From positions 2,944,501-3,008,500 of the forward strand of contig NZ_CP016538.2 of assembly GCF_001687625.2 (NCBI RefSeq): a stretch of 64,000 bases of DNA, in the 5' to 3' direction. Under the pieces are notes generated by a model that did no database searches, was not told the DNA's origin, and was given only the letters and a program-made list of their open reading frames with translations. Positions 1 to 8,853 of the stretch are shown piece by piece. Origin of the DNA: Planococcus maritimus (lineage in GTDB: Bacteria > Bacillota > Bacilli > Bacillales_A > Planococcaceae). Each line of letters begins with the position of its first letter. Within the stretch, counting starts at the first letter, position 1. The translations under genes were made by a program, and so were the position numbers.

Positions 1-1134
1 CTCGATTTCGCCCAATAAAATTTTCAACAAAGTTGATTTGCCGGTGCCGTTGTCGCCGACAATCGCCAGGCGATCCTGCCAGTAAACCGACAAGTCAACA
101 TCGGCAAACAACACCTCGTCGCCGAAACCGTGAAACACCTCCTGCAGCTCGAAGACTCGTTTGCCGCTACGGTCCTTGGCTTGCAATTTTAAGTTCATCG
201 CCTTTTCCGCTGCTGGCCGTTTGACTAGTTGCATACGCTCAAGCATTTTCTCCATCATTTTCGCCTTGCGAAACAGATCGGGGTTCGGCGGTGAGGCTTC
301 ATTCGCCCATTGGCGCAGGCGGCGGATCGATTCTTTGATCTTTTGGATTTTCTTCTGCTGCTCTTTATACGCTGCAAATTGCTGCTCCATTTTTGCCTGC
401 TTATTGCGTAAATAGGCGTCATAATCGCCTTTGCTTTCCCAAATTTCGCCGTCTTCAATTTCGTAAACCTTGTTTACGACATGGTTCAAAAACTGACGGT
501 CATGCGAAATAACGACGACCGATCCGTTGTAATACTCCAAATAATGTTCCAGCCATTCAATCGCTGATAAATCCAAGTGATTGGTTGGTTCATCGAGCAA
601 GAGAACAGATGGTTTGCTTAAAATAAGCTGTGCGAGCATGACTTTCGTCTTCTCGCCGCCACTCAGCGCGTCAAACGGCTGCTCGATCAGCGAAGTGATG
701 CCAAGGCCATTCGCTACCGCTGCGATTTTGGATTCTGTTTCGTATCCGCCCGCTTCCATAAACTGCTCCTGCAATTCGCCGTATTGCCGCAATATCCGTT
801 CATCGGCACTGCTTGCCAAATGCTGCTCAAGCTCACTCAGCCGGCTTTGCATGGCGTGCAAGGCGCTGAAGCTTTCATTTAAGACTTCGTATACGCTGTA
901 TTCCGGATAGTCCGGGATTTGGTGCAGATAGCCGATTCGGGTATTTTTTGTCCGGATGATGGTGCCGGCATCCGGCTCTTCCAGTCCCGCCAATAGCTGG
1001 AACAAAGTCGTTTTGCCTGAGCCGTTGCGGCCGACCACTGCAATGCGTTCTTGTTCATTGATTTCAATCGATAGATTGGTGAAGATTTCATTGCCGCCGA
1101 TGGATTTGGTTAATTGTTGTGCCGTAATTTGCAT
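1..1134 (-). CDS. ABC-F family ATPase (partial, cut by left edge)
   Basis: The first 378 codons of an ABC-F protein; the gene continues beyond base 1. The first ABC domain has Walker A GRNGSGKTT (residues 35-43), an LSGGE-type signature, Walker B LLLLDEPTNHLD and the switch histidine (ISHD). It is followed by a charged linker and the second Walker A (GDNGTGKST). There are no membrane segments. The DEPTNHLD form and tandem soluble ABC domains are typical of ABC-F proteins, which act on the ribosome in translation or antibiotic protection and not in transport. The start ATG at 1134 has a TGGAGG ribosome site 9 bases upstream. The missing C-terminus prevents a subfamily call. A leader ORF and hairpins lie just upstream. 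Confidence 0.9.
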   Translation of the reverse strand, partial: MQITAQQLTKSIGGNEIFTNLSIEINEQERIAVVGRNGSGKTTLFQLLAGLEEPDAGTIIRTKNTRIGYLHQIPDYPEYSVYEVLNESFSALHAMQSRLSELEQHLASSADERILRQYGELQEQFMEAGGYETESKIAAVANGLGITSLIEQPFDALSGGEKTKVMLAQLILSKPSVLLLDEPTNHLDLSAIEWLEHYLEYYNGSVVVISHDRQFLNHVVNKVYEIEDGEIWESKGDYDAYLRNKQAKMEQQFAAYKEQQKKIQKIKESIRRLRQWANEASPPNPDLFRKAKMMEKMLERMQLVKRPAAEKAMNLKLQAKDRSGKRVFELQEVFHGFGDEVLFADVDLSVYWQDRLAIVGDNGTGKSTLLKILLGEIE

Positions 1135-1159
1135 GATTGACGCCTCCAGGGCGCAGCTT

Positions 1160-1217
1160 GAAAATCGGTACAAAAAAAAGACCGCCCGTATCAGGCAGTC
1201 TTTCACACTAGTGAAAA
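1160..1217 (-). promoter_or_regulatory. Candidate transcription attenuator ahead of the ABC-F gene
   Basis: Read on the minus strand, an intrinsic terminator (10-bp stem AAAGACTGCC / GGCGGTCTTT with one G-T pair, followed by a T run) lies between a small ORF and the ABC-F start. An upstream hairpin (TTTCAC, loop, GTGAAA; about 1201-1216) shares its 3' arm with the 5' arm of the terminator, so the two appear mutually exclusive. Several ABC-F resistance genes are known to be controlled by ribosome-mediated attenuation. That this is such a device is inference; it could simply terminate the small ORF. Confidence 0.5.
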
Positions 1218-1222
1218 GAATG

Positions 1223-1363
1223 TCAGATATCAGCTGCGCGTGATTTTAAATTGACTACAAAAGGGCAGACTTCTCCCGTTGGCGTCAAATCAAACGTAAT
1301 GACACGCGTGAAATACAAAGCTTCCTCCATTTTCACACCCATCACCGCAGCACATTTCTCCAT
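1223..1363 (-). CDS. 46-residue small protein or leader peptide
   Basis: A 46-codon ORF with an excellent ribosome site (GGAGGTGA, 5 bases before ATG at 1363). It ends 19 bases before the terminator that precedes the ABC-F gene. The product begins MEKCAAVMGVK and ends KSRAADI. It has two cysteines and no signal peptide or membrane segment. I do not recognise the family. Its position suggests a regulatory leader for the ABC-F gene, but at 46 residues it is long for a classical leader and may be an independent small gene. Confidence 0.55.
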   Translation of the reverse strand: MEKCAAVMGVKMEEALYFTRVITFDLTPTGEVCPFVVNLKSRAADI

Positions 1364-1401
1364 TCTTCTCACCTCCGTTTCGTTGAATTATTTCAATATT
1401 A

Positions 1402-2100
1402 TCACACTTTTCTGTGAAGGGGAATATTCAATGCTGTCTTTTCGCGAGATTCGACTTCAGCCAATACGTTTATAAGCTCTCCAAAGCCTTCAATCACCAC
1501 ATCCGCCTCTTTCAATTCCTGTTCCTGCGCAAAATCAAAACGGCAGCCAACCGCCACAAAGTTGTTCGCTTTCGCCGCGCGGATATCGGACAAGCGATCT
1601 CCGACAACCGCGCCGTCGGTCACCGCGTATTTCTCTTTGATCATGCGGACCAGGTCTCCTTTATCGAACGTTGCAGCTTGTTCGATGCTGAACGTTTCCG
1701 TCACCCATCGATTCAAGCCGTAATAAGATACAATCGCCTCTAAATAGCGCACCAGCCCGTTGCTTGCGATAAACACCGAGTAGCCTTCCGAGCAAAGTTT
1801 CTCGAGCACCTCTTCCACTCCCGGATATAAAGCGCCATGGCCTTCTCTGATGTTGTCGATCAGCCGTTCAAGAAAATGCCCATCCATTTCACCTTTCAAT
1901 TCATCCGACTTCTCCGGCAACAATGCCTGCCATACCGCAGGCAGCGGCACGCCCATAATGTTCCGGTACTCATCGATCGGTGCCGCACCTTGCCATTCGC
2001 CGCGCTCACGAAGAATCGCAAATGCCTGTTCTAGCGATTTTTCTAAAATGGTAGCGGTTTGAAACAAAGTCCCATCCATATCAAAAATGACTGCTTTCAT
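1402..2100 (-). CDS. HAD-superfamily phosphatase (phosphoglycolate phosphatase-like)
   Basis: A 232-residue protein with the HAD motifs in order: motif I FDMDGT (residues 6-11, nucleophile Asp7 and Asp9), motif II in FIASNG, a lysine in TFDKGD, and motif IV GDRLSDIRAA. A helical cap region lies between motifs I and II, as in the phosphoglycolate phosphatase/beta-phosphoglucomutase branch (subfamily I). It is probably a soluble Mg-dependent phosphatase on a small phosphorylated metabolite; the substrate cannot be read from sequence. It stands alone, divergent from the K+ channel gene. Confidence 0.85.
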   Translation of the reverse strand: MKAVIFDMDGTLFQTATILEKSLEQAFAILRERGEWQGAAPIDEYRNIMGVPLPAVWQALLPEKSDELKGEMDGHFLERLIDNIREGHGALYPGVEEVLEKLCSEGYSVFIASNGLVRYLEAIVSYYGLNRWVTETFSIEQAATFDKGDLVRMIKEKYAVTDGAVVGDRLSDIRAAKANNFVAVGCRFDFAQEQELKEADVVIEGFGELINVLAEVESREKTALNIPLHRKV

Positions 2101-2196
2101 TTCTTATCCCTCATTTCTTTTCTTCATTTGATAACGAAAAAAATACCCGCTGCGTTGCACACTCCCTGTATACTGAAGAAAAAAGGAGGGATTCAC

Positions 2197-2973
2197 TTGC
2201 TGCTCCTGCGACAGCTTTACTTGCAAGTGACCAGCTTGTCCTGGCTCGTGCTAACCGTCAGCACTTTAGGGTTGATTGCCTTCAGCACCTTCATGATGCC
2301 GATCATCGAGCCGGCAACGTTCACCAATTATGCAGACGCCTTGTGGTTTACGATGACCACTGTCCTGACCGTCGGATATGGCGACCTATACCCGGTCACA
2401 TTAGCCGGAAGAATTTTCACTGTCGCGTTTCTCTACATCGTCGGCATCGGCTTATTTGCTTCGTTTATCGGAAAAGCCATCGACAGTTTGTCCTTACATA
2501 GAAGAATGAAAGAAAGAGGTGAGTTGATGTATAAAGGGCGCCACCATATTGTCATCATTGATTGGTCCTATAAAGCAGAGCACGCCATTGCTGAAATCTT
2601 AAAGCAAGACGCCACAACAGAAGTCGTCGTCATCGACCGGCTGGAAAAAGCCAAAGAGCTCAATTCAAGAATCCATTACGTCAGAGGCAATGCCACGCAC
2701 GAAGAAATATTGCGGCAAGCCAATGTCGAGCAGGCAAAAGCGGTGCTGATTTTTGCGGATGACCGCATCGAAGACCAGATGCTGACAGACGGAAAATCAC
2801 TATTGATCGCGACTGCCGTCGAACGCATGTCTCCAGACGTTCATACGACTGTCGAAGTCGAACGGGAAGAACATTTGCCGAGCTTCTCGCATATCCAAGT
2901 CGACAAGTTCATCATGTCCAGCGGCACCATCGCCAAAATGGCCGTCAGCTCGATTTTTACGGAAACCCAGTAA
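2197..2973 (+). CDS. Two-TM potassium channel with RCK/TrkA-N domain (YugO-like)
   Basis: TTG at 2197 is chosen as start because AAAAGGAGGG lies 6 bases upstream; an ATG much further up has none. The 258-residue product has one membrane helix, a pore loop with the K+ selectivity filter TVGYGD, and a second helix. A cytoplasmic RCK-type regulatory domain follows (about residue 110 onward, beginning HHIVIIDW). This is the MthK/YugO architecture: a tetrameric K+ channel gated by a ligand bound to the RCK domain. In B. subtilis YugO is tied to biofilm electrical signalling; the role here is inferred only. An intrinsic terminator follows. Confidence 0.9.
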   Translation: MLLLRQLYLQVTSLSWLVLTVSTLGLIAFSTFMMPIIEPATFTNYADALWFTMTTVLTVGYGDLYPVTLAGRIFTVAFLYIVGIGLFASFIGKAIDSLSLHRRMKERGELMYKGRHHIVIIDWSYKAEHAIAEILKQDATTEVVVIDRLEKAKELNSRIHYVRGNATHEEILRQANVEQAKAVLIFADDRIEDQMLTDGKSLLIATAVERMSPDVHTTVEVEREEHLPSFSHIQVDKFIMSSGTIAKMAVSSIFTETQ

Positions 2974-2984
2974 ACAAGAAAAAC

Positions 2985-3016
2985 AAAACCCGGCACGTAA
3001 TTTATGATGGGTTTTT
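2985..3016. terminator. Degenerate terminator copy, left of repeat 1
   Basis: AAAACCC and GGGTTTTT form a short stem with a long imperfect loop just after the K+ channel gene. Its first 13 bases are identical to those of the terminator at 3267-3298 on the far side of the repeat, which suggests one is a duplicate of the other. Confidence 0.6.
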
Positions 3017-3266
3017 AGAGTGTTCAAGAAATTTTTAGTCTCCTATAAACAAAAAACATACTAAGATTAGTAGGACGGACCAAGGCATTGGTTTGTCTTA
3101 CTATTTTTTTATAGTAGAGGAGAAGCGTTCGCTCGACTCCAGTGGATCAGCGAGACGACCGAGACCCCGCAAGACGCGAAGCGGCTGAGGAGGCTTGGGC
3201 GCGAGCCCACGGAAAGCGAGCGATAAGCTTCGGAAAATACAGCTTCTTAAATTTCTCGAGAACCCG
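3017..3266. repeat. Dispersed intergenic repeat, copy 1
   Basis: About 250 bases without an ORF. The core (about 3119-3245), from GAGAAGCGTTCGCTCGACTCC-like sequence to GATAAGCTTCGGAAAATAC, closely matches copy 2 at 54281-54400. The edges also match: AGAGTGTTCAAGAAA on the left and a TTTCTCGA-AAC motif on the right, which look like imperfect inverted ends. The GC-rich core can fold on itself. Related repeats are, to my knowledge, common between genes in Bacillaceae and Planococcaceae. Both copies lie between convergent genes and between duplicated terminators. Confidence 0.8.
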
Positions 3267-3298
3267 AAAACCCGGCACGCGATTGCATGCCGGGTTTT
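3267..3298 (-). terminator. Intrinsic terminator of the aldo/keto reductase gene
   Basis: An 11-bp perfect stem (AAAACCCGGCA / TGCCGGGTTTT) with a 10-base loop, just past the stop codon of the minus-strand gene; it reads as bidirectional. Confidence 0.85.
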
Positions 3299-3300
3299 AC

Positions 3301-4374
3301 TTATGACTTTTTAATGCCCATTGTCTTCTTGTATCCGTCTAGGTAACCCTGTTCAGACGGGCTCGCCATGTCCGGCGCACTCATGGCGCGGTGCCAATGT
3401 GGATAGAACGGTGCCGGACGCGCAGCTGCTTCGATCAAATCGTGTTCATCACGCTTCAGCTTAATCTTATAGGAAGCGATATTTTCTTTCAGCTGTTCTT
3501 CATTGCGTGCTGCGATGACGATCGGCCCGACGTTCGGACGGTCGCGCACCCACGCATAAGCGATTTGTGGCACAGTGGCGTTATGATTGGCTGCCACTTC
3601 CTCTAAGGCATCGATCACTGTATACAAGCGTTCCTGATCGTATACCCAAGGCTCCGGCCAGCCGCCGCCTTGGCGCGTATCTTCCGGAGCTTGTTTGTCA
3701 CGGCCGATTTTGCCATTCAACAAGCCTTCGCCGAGCGGACTCCAAATCATCGAGCCGACTCCGAGTTCTGCACCCGCTGGAAGCAGTTCATACTCCGCTT
3801 CGCGCGCTTCCGGCGTGTAGTAAATTTGTTGGGTGATCGGCGGAATCTTGCCGTTTTGTTCCGCAAAGGTATGTGTTTTGGCCAGCGCCCAGCCGCTGTA
3901 GTTCGACACGCCCCAATGGCGAATCTTGCCGGCTTTGATCAAATCGTTCATCGTTTCAACCGTTTCTTCAACCGGCGTCTGCCCGTCCCATAAATGGACA
4001 AAGTACAGGTCAAGGTAATCTGTACCCAAGCGCGTCAAGGATTCATCAATCGATTTCAATAAATGATTGCGCGAAGCGCCGCGCGCATTCTGATGGCCGT
4101 CAAATGGAAAACCGGTCTTCGACGTCAGCAAGACTTGATCCCGCTTGCCGCGAACCGCTGCCCCCAGTACTTTTTCAGCATTGCCTTGCGAGTATAAATT
4201 CGCTGTATCAAACATATTAATGCCTGCTTCAAGCGACAGGTCGATCATGCGGCTCGCTTCGTTTTCCTGGATATTGCCTGCCGCCTCAAACCCATTCGTG
4301 CCGCTGAACGGGACCGTTCCGAGAATGTATTTCGGGACGCGCAGCCCCGACTTTCCTAAGTTAATATAATCCAT
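3301..4374 (-). CDS. Aldo/keto reductase
   Basis: A 357-residue NADPH-dependent oxidoreductase of the aldo/keto reductase superfamily. The catalytic tetrad is visible: Asp56 (FDTANLY), Tyr61, Lys86 (LLTSKTG) and His127 (YFVHLWD). Its length and the internal GVSNYSGW and GEGLLNGK segments match the Kv-beta/YajO/Tas-like branch, usually soluble carbonyl reductases. The substrate is not predictable. It is a single gene with its own terminator, convergent with the K+ channel gene across repeat 1. Confidence 0.9.
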   Translation of the reverse strand: MDYINLGKSGLRVPKYILGTVPFSGTNGFEAAGNIQENEASRMIDLSLEAGINMFDTANLYSQGNAEKVLGAAVRGKRDQVLLTSKTGFPFDGHQNARGASRNHLLKSIDESLTRLGTDYLDLYFVHLWDGQTPVEETVETMNDLIKAGKIRHWGVSNYSGWALAKTHTFAEQNGKIPPITQQIYYTPEAREAEYELLPAGAELGVGSMIWSPLGEGLLNGKIGRDKQAPEDTRQGGGWPEPWVYDQERLYTVIDALEEVAANHNATVPQIAYAWVRDRPNVGPIVIAARNEEQLKENIASYKIKLKRDEHDLIEAAARPAPFYPHWHRAMSAPDMASPSEQGYLDGYKKTMGIKKS

Positions 4375-4463
4375 TGAAGAAATCCTCCTCGTCGATTGCT
4401 TGTTTTCGATTCATGAGCCTTATTTACCCTTTCCAAAATGCCTTAAACAATCGACCAACCGCT

Positions 4464-5089
4464 TCACGCATCGGGTTTTTGCCGGATGCCTGCTGCAAAA
4501 AGCGGGCCGTGAATGGTCATTCCTGAAATGATGCGCGCGATGTCTTCTGGCGGCTCGATTGCTCCCCATTGAGCCATTCCTGGATGACCCCGATATGGGC
4601 GGAAGCAATGTACGAAGCCAAATAACGCGGAGGCACTAGCAGGCCATCCGCATTGAAAATTGCATTTTCCCGCCCGAATAATCCCCGGTTCAAGCATTCT
4701 TTCATTTTGACCTGGAAGGCCGCGTCTCCCTTTGGCCCCAGTAATGCTTTCATGAAACTTTGATTGGCGCGGAGGAATTCAAAAAATGGCATCAATGCCG
4801 AGATTGGCATTGGCCCAGCATCGTGTTGTTTCGTCTCTTCGATGAGCTTTGGAATATTGGGAACAATCTTAGTTTCCATTTCCTTCAGCAATTGTTCTTA
4901 GCATTTGTCCATCAAATCAAATTTGTCCTCGTAATGGCTATAAAAGGTGCCGCGGTTAATAGTCGCCCGCTCGGTAATGTCTTTAACGCTAATGGCTTCA
5001 AAGCCTTTTTCTTCAATTAAGGCTATCAAGGCCGAACGGATCGCTTGTTTCGTCCGAACGACCCGCAAATCAGTTGGATTTTCGCTCAT
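4464..5089 (-). pseudogene. TetR-family regulator, broken by a stop and a frameshift
   Basis: From ATG 5089 (AGGAGG upstream) a normal TetR DNA-binding domain is read (ALIEEKGFEAISVKDITERA, then GTFYSHYEDKFDLM). An in-frame TAA at 4898-4900 ends it after about 63 residues. The same frame resumes at once (EQLLKEMETKIVPNI) and runs to about 4560, where a single-base loss in a GGGG run shifts the frame. The expected C-terminus (AIEPPEDIARIISGM to RQKPDA, stop at 4464) is in the next frame. Two independent lesions argue for real decay and not one sequencing error. It sits divergent to the ABC exporter it probably once repressed. Confidence 0.85.
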
Positions 5090-5313
5090 TTTTGTTCCTC
5101 CTTCACACATTTTCCAACACTTTCTTCCCATGTGTTGTTTAAGCAACAGATTGCCTAGTTTTGATGATTGTCCGCTTATGGCTAAGGGACTATACTAAAC
5201 CCAAGAAGTAAAACGACAGTTTGTTTATTATCTTAGCCGCAAATGAACAAGAAAAACAGCCCAATTTTCCGGGGCCACTACGCCTGGCTCCGGCAGACGG
5301 AGGAGGAACCATC

Positions 5314-6036
5314 ATGGACATTCAGCTTTCTCATGTCAAAAAAAGTTTCGGCAAGACCCCAGTTATTAAAGATTTGAGCTTCACCATTACAGCAGGAGAA
5401 ATCTGCTGCTTGCTCGGCCCATCCGGTTCCGGCAAAACGACCTTGATCAGCTTGATGATCGGGGCATTGCCGGCAGATAGCGGCACGATTCGTTTCGGCG
5501 ATACCGAGATGCCCGATATGGCGGTTTTAAAACGACTCGGTTTTATGCCGCAAAACGATGCTTTGTACGACGATTTATCGGCATATGGCAATTTGAAATT
5601 CTTTGGCGGCCTCTACCCCATCAAGAAACAGGCGCTCGATATACGCATCACCGAAGTCCTCGACATCGTGGAGTTGACCGACCACCGAAAAAAATTGGTG
5701 AAAAATTTCTCCGGCGGCATGAAAAAGCGGCTGTCGCTCGCCATCGCGATTTTGCACAAGCCGGATATTCTGTTTCTCGACGAACCGACTGCCGGCATCG
5801 ACCCGGTGCTGCGCCGAAAAATCTGGAAGCAATTTCAATCTTTTAAAGCGCAAGGCACGACCATCGTCGTCTCGACGCATGTTATGGACGAAGTAATCGA
5901 ATGCGACAAAGGAGCACTTTTGTATAATGGCCAGCTCATCGAATACGACACCGTCCCGAAACTGCTCGACAAAACCGCAAGCGGACGCATCGAAGACTTG
6001 TTCTTCGCCGCTTCAGAAAGTGAGGCGCGCTCATGA
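5314..6036 (+). CDS. ABC transporter ATP-binding protein (ABC-2 exporter)
   Basis: A 240-residue ATPase starting at ATG 5314, behind GGAGGAGG. Walker A GPSGSGKT (35-42), Q-loop FMPQ, signature FSGGM (132-136), Walker B ILFLDEP (Asp156/Glu157) and switch His in STHVMDE are all present. It overlaps the permease gene by 4 bases (ATGA), so the two form an export pair of the drug/antibiotic-efflux (DrrA/YhcH-like) kind. The presumed TetR repressor next door is a pseudogene, so the pair may be constitutively expressed (inference). Confidence 0.92.
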   Translation: MDIQLSHVKKSFGKTPVIKDLSFTITAGEICCLLGPSGSGKTTLISLMIGALPADSGTIRFGDTEMPDMAVLKRLGFMPQNDALYDDLSAYGNLKFFGGLYPIKKQALDIRITEVLDIVELTDHRKKLVKNFSGGMKKRLSLAIAILHKPDILFLDEPTAGIDPVLRRKIWKQFQSFKAQGTTIVVSTHVMDEVIECDKGALLYNGQLIEYDTVPKLLDKTASGRIEDLFFAASESEARS

Positions 6037-7061
6037 TCCAGTTAGCGAAACGCGTCATTCGCCAAACCGTCAACGACAAGCGCAGCGTCATGCTCATTCT
6101 CGTCGCCCCGTTGCTGATTTTAACTTTGGTTTACTTACTGCTCGGCGATTCGGATTACGTCGCGACCGTCGGCATTGAGCGAGAAGCTGTTCCGGCACCT
6201 ATCGTCAGCGCATTGGAACAACAAGAGCTACACGTGGTCGATTTAACCTCCGCCCAAGCGGAACAAGCGGACGATTACCTTCAGCAGCATCAAGACGTTG
6301 ACGCCGTCCTGCGCTTTCCAGAAAATGTGGGCATGGCCATTACGCTGTACGAACCGTCCAAAAAAGGCGCCACCGCCATGGCAGAAATCCAAGATGCGAT
6401 GGCTTCGATCAACCCGAGCGCCAAAACCGACGTGGACTATGTCTACGGAACGCCGGATCAGAGCACCTTCGATTCGCTCGGCTATGTGTTTCTCGCGTTA
6501 TTCTCATTCTTTTTCGTGTTCATCATTTCCGCGATGGCGCTCGTTCGTGAACGCAGCCGCGGAACGCTTGAACGCTTGATGATGACTCCAATTCGGCGTG
6601 GTGAAGTCATTGCCGGCTATACCGCTGGCTACGGCGTGTTCGCCATCGCCCAAGCAATCCTCATCGTTTTGTACGCGATCTATGTCTTGCAGCTGAGCAA
6701 TGCCGGCAATATCGGCTGGGTGCTCTTGACGATGGTGCTGCTCGCTGTCACCGCCGTGTCATTCGGCGCCACCATCTCTATTTTCGCGGGCACCGAACTG
6801 CAAGTCGTCCAGTTGATCCCGTTCACCATCATTCCGCAAGTATTCTTCTCAGGGCTCATCCCGCTAGACTTGATCCCGTATCATCTCGGCAATTTATCCT
6901 ACATCATGCCGATCTATTACGGCGCTGCCGCTATTAAAGGCGTCATGGTCTATGGCGACGGCTTCGCAGAAATCTGGGGCCATCTTGCGGGGCTTACGGC
7001 TTACGCGCTGGTACTGTACTTGATCAATACGCTAGCTTTGAAGAAATTCCGGAAACTATAA
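6033..7061 (+). CDS. ABC-2 type transporter permease
   Basis: A 342-residue membrane protein: one N-terminal helix (MLILVAPLLILTLVYLLL), an extracytoplasmic domain of about 130 residues, then five C-terminal helices with the ABC-2 element RERSRGTLERLMMTP between the second and third helices. This is the YhgE/DrrB-like arrangement for exporters of drugs or lipids. It is translationally coupled to the ATPase and followed by a strong terminator. The substrate is unknown. Confidence 0.9.
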   Translation: MIQLAKRVIRQTVNDKRSVMLILVAPLLILTLVYLLLGDSDYVATVGIEREAVPAPIVSALEQQELHVVDLTSAQAEQADDYLQQHQDVDAVLRFPENVGMAITLYEPSKKGATAMAEIQDAMASINPSAKTDVDYVYGTPDQSTFDSLGYVFLALFSFFFVFIISAMALVRERSRGTLERLMMTPIRRGEVIAGYTAGYGVFAIAQAILIVLYAIYVLQLSNAGNIGWVLLTMVLLAVTAVSFGATISIFAGTELQVVQLIPFTIIPQVFFSGLIPLDLIPYHLGNLSYIMPIYYGAAAIKGVMVYGDGFAEIWGHLAGLTAYALVLYLINTLALKKFRKL

Positions 7062-7097
7062 AAAAACGGGCGAAGCTGATGCTTCGTCCGTTTTTTT
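7062..7097 (+). terminator. Intrinsic terminator of the ABC exporter operon
   Basis: Stem ACGGGCGAAGC / GCTTCGTCCGT with loop TGAT, flanked by A and T runs, so it may also serve the convergent gene that ends at 7110. Confidence 0.9.
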
Positions 7098-7109
7098 GTA
7101 TTCACTCAC

Positions 7110-7466
7110 TTAGTCCGCCCATATAATCTGGTACGAGCCACCCGGTTCTTGTTCTAAGCGGCAATTATCAGACAGAATCGGCCGGAACGCCTCTACTTGT
7201 GCTTCGTCCATAGAAATGCCTGAAAGCCCTTTTTCTGTCTCGGTATAGTCGAGGTCCGCTTCTTGGTCGAATTTCAAGCGCAGCAAGTTCTTCGCCCCGT
7301 TGATTGTCAGGAATTTCACTTGGTAGCCGTCACGGAACACAGACTCTAGGTCTGAGCCGAGCGAAGCGAACTTATCGCTGCCAAGCAAGTCCCCAATTTC
7401 TGCCCCTCTGCGGCGCACCGTCTCGATGCGAATGGCATCGGGCATGGAAATTTTGGTCAATGTCAT
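7110..7466 (-). CDS. Conserved hypothetical protein, 118 residues
   Basis: A soluble 118-residue protein starting MTLTKISMPDA behind GAGGG. There are no membrane segments, signal peptide or cysteine motif. The sequence is a balanced mix of charged and hydrophobic residues, as in a small folded alpha/beta protein. I do not recognise the family. Codon use is like its neighbours. It stands alone between the exporter terminator and the metallo-hydrolase gene. Confidence 0.75.
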   Translation of the reverse strand: MTLTKISMPDAIRIETVRRRGAEIGDLLGSDKFASLGSDLESVFRDGYQVKFLTINGAKNLLRLKFDQEADLDYTETEKGLSGISMDEAQVEAFRPILSDNCRLEQEPGGSYQIIWAD

Positions 7467-7551
7467 CTAATCCCTCTTTTCGAATTTCTCGTGATGCCTC
7501 CATTTTAGAAGAAAGGCACCTCAATCTCAAATATTGGAAACCGGCGTCCAT

Positions 7552-8661
7552 TCACTGCGCCCACCAGCGGACCGGCGTATACGCATCGAGCGCGCCTAAA
7601 GACAGCGTTTCCCCGATTTTTGGCGTGACAAGTTCTACACCTTGCCGCACGGCTTCCTTAGACGCACGTTCAATCGGGTCTGTCCAGCTATGGAACGCCA
7701 ACGTGAACGCCGCCCAGTGAACGAGCATCATCTTCTCTCCCCGAACGTCCAGGTGCGCCTGCACTGACTGCTCGGGCGTCATATGAGAAGACTCCCAGCG
7801 CGCATCGTACTGGCCGCCTTCGATCAAAGCAAGGTCGAACGGCCCGTAAGCATCGCCGATTTCCTTGAAATGGCTGCCATAGCCGCCGTCGCCGCTCGTA
7901 TAAAAGCGAGTCTTTTCACCGAGCACGACCCAGCCGCCCCATAGCGTCGAATTGCGGTTAAACAAGCCGCGCCCCGAAAAATGCCGCGACGGTGTCAGCG
8001 CGAGCGTCAAGTTTCCAAGCTGCGCTTCTTCCCACCAATTCAATTCGGTAATGCGCGCACCTTCCACGCCCCAGCGCGAAAGATGCACACCGACGCCAAG
8101 CGGCACATAGAAATGCCCGACTTTACTTTCCAGCGCACGAATGGATTCGTAATCTAGATGGTCGTAATGGTCATGCGTTAACAGCACTGCATCAATTGGC
8201 GGCAAGCGATCAATTGTGGCAAGCCAGTCGTGGCTATAGCGTGCGCTTCCGACAAAGGCTAATGGAGAGGCCCGGTTGCCAAGCATCGGATCGATGAATA
8301 ATTTACGGCCGTCGATGCTCAATAAAAAGGTCGAATGGCCGAACCACGTCACACTGTCTCGTGGGCTTTCAATGCGCGCCCAGTCAACTTCCGCAACCGG
8401 CAACGTTCCTAAAGGAGTGCGCTCGACCTCCCCCGCAAACAAAGAATCCTTCAGCATCGACAAGCCTTCTGATAAATCGACGGCCGTTTCTTCCTCGTCA
8501 TTGACGAATTTCCCTTCGTTGTAATTAGACAAGCCAGAAAAGCGGTCCCGCTGTCGCTTATCCGGGCTCGACCCAAGTGGTGTGTAAAGCTTTAGTGCGG
8601 CACCAGACATAGCGGTGAGAGCCGCAACACCGGCAACTGAATACAGCATTAATTTTTTCAT
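7552..8661 (-). CDS. Metallo-beta-lactamase-fold hydrolase (NAPE-PLD/UlaG-like), membrane-anchored
   Basis: A 369-residue protein with an N-terminal hydrophobic anchor (about residues 5-25). The zinc motif HDHYDH is at 163-168, and later conserved histidines and aspartates follow (SRHFSGRG, TSGDGGYG, VHWAAF). The domain order fits the L-ascorbate-6-phosphate lactonase/NAPE-phospholipase D group of metallo-hydrolases. It is probably attached to the outer face of the membrane and acts on a phosphoester or lactone; the substrate is unknown. Confidence 0.85.
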   Translation of the reverse strand: MKKLMLYSVAGVAALTAMSGAALKLYTPLGSSPDKRQRDRFSGLSNYNEGKFVNDEEETAVDLSEGLSMLKDSLFAGEVERTPLGTLPVAEVDWARIESPRDSVTWFGHSTFLLSIDGRKLFIDPMLGNRASPLAFVGSARYSHDWLATIDRLPPIDAVLLTHDHYDHLDYESIRALESKVGHFYVPLGVGVHLSRWGVEGARITELNWWEEAQLGNLTLALTPSRHFSGRGLFNRNSTLWGGWVVLGEKTRFYTSGDGGYGSHFKEIGDAYGPFDLALIEGGQYDARWESSHMTPEQSVQAHLDVRGEKMMLVHWAAFTLAFHSWTDPIERASKEAVRQGVELVTPKIGETLSLGALDAYTPVRWWAQ

Positions 8662-8853
8662 GGCTCCTCCAATGTGGAAATGTATTTTACTGCTTTTAGC
8701 AGGATGGTTTCATTTTTACCATAGCTTTATTTTCCCTCATTAGCTAGCAGATCAAACGGCTTTTCGCAGAATTCCATCTTTAACGGCGTATAATGACCGT
8801 ATAGAAAGAAATCGAACGCCACGGACTAACACCGTTACCGGGGAGTGGATCTT

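Noticed and set aside
2059..2196. Upstream ATG start for the K+ channel
   Set aside because: It would add 46 residues overlapping the divergent HAD gene, with no ribosome site; TTG 2197 has a strong one.
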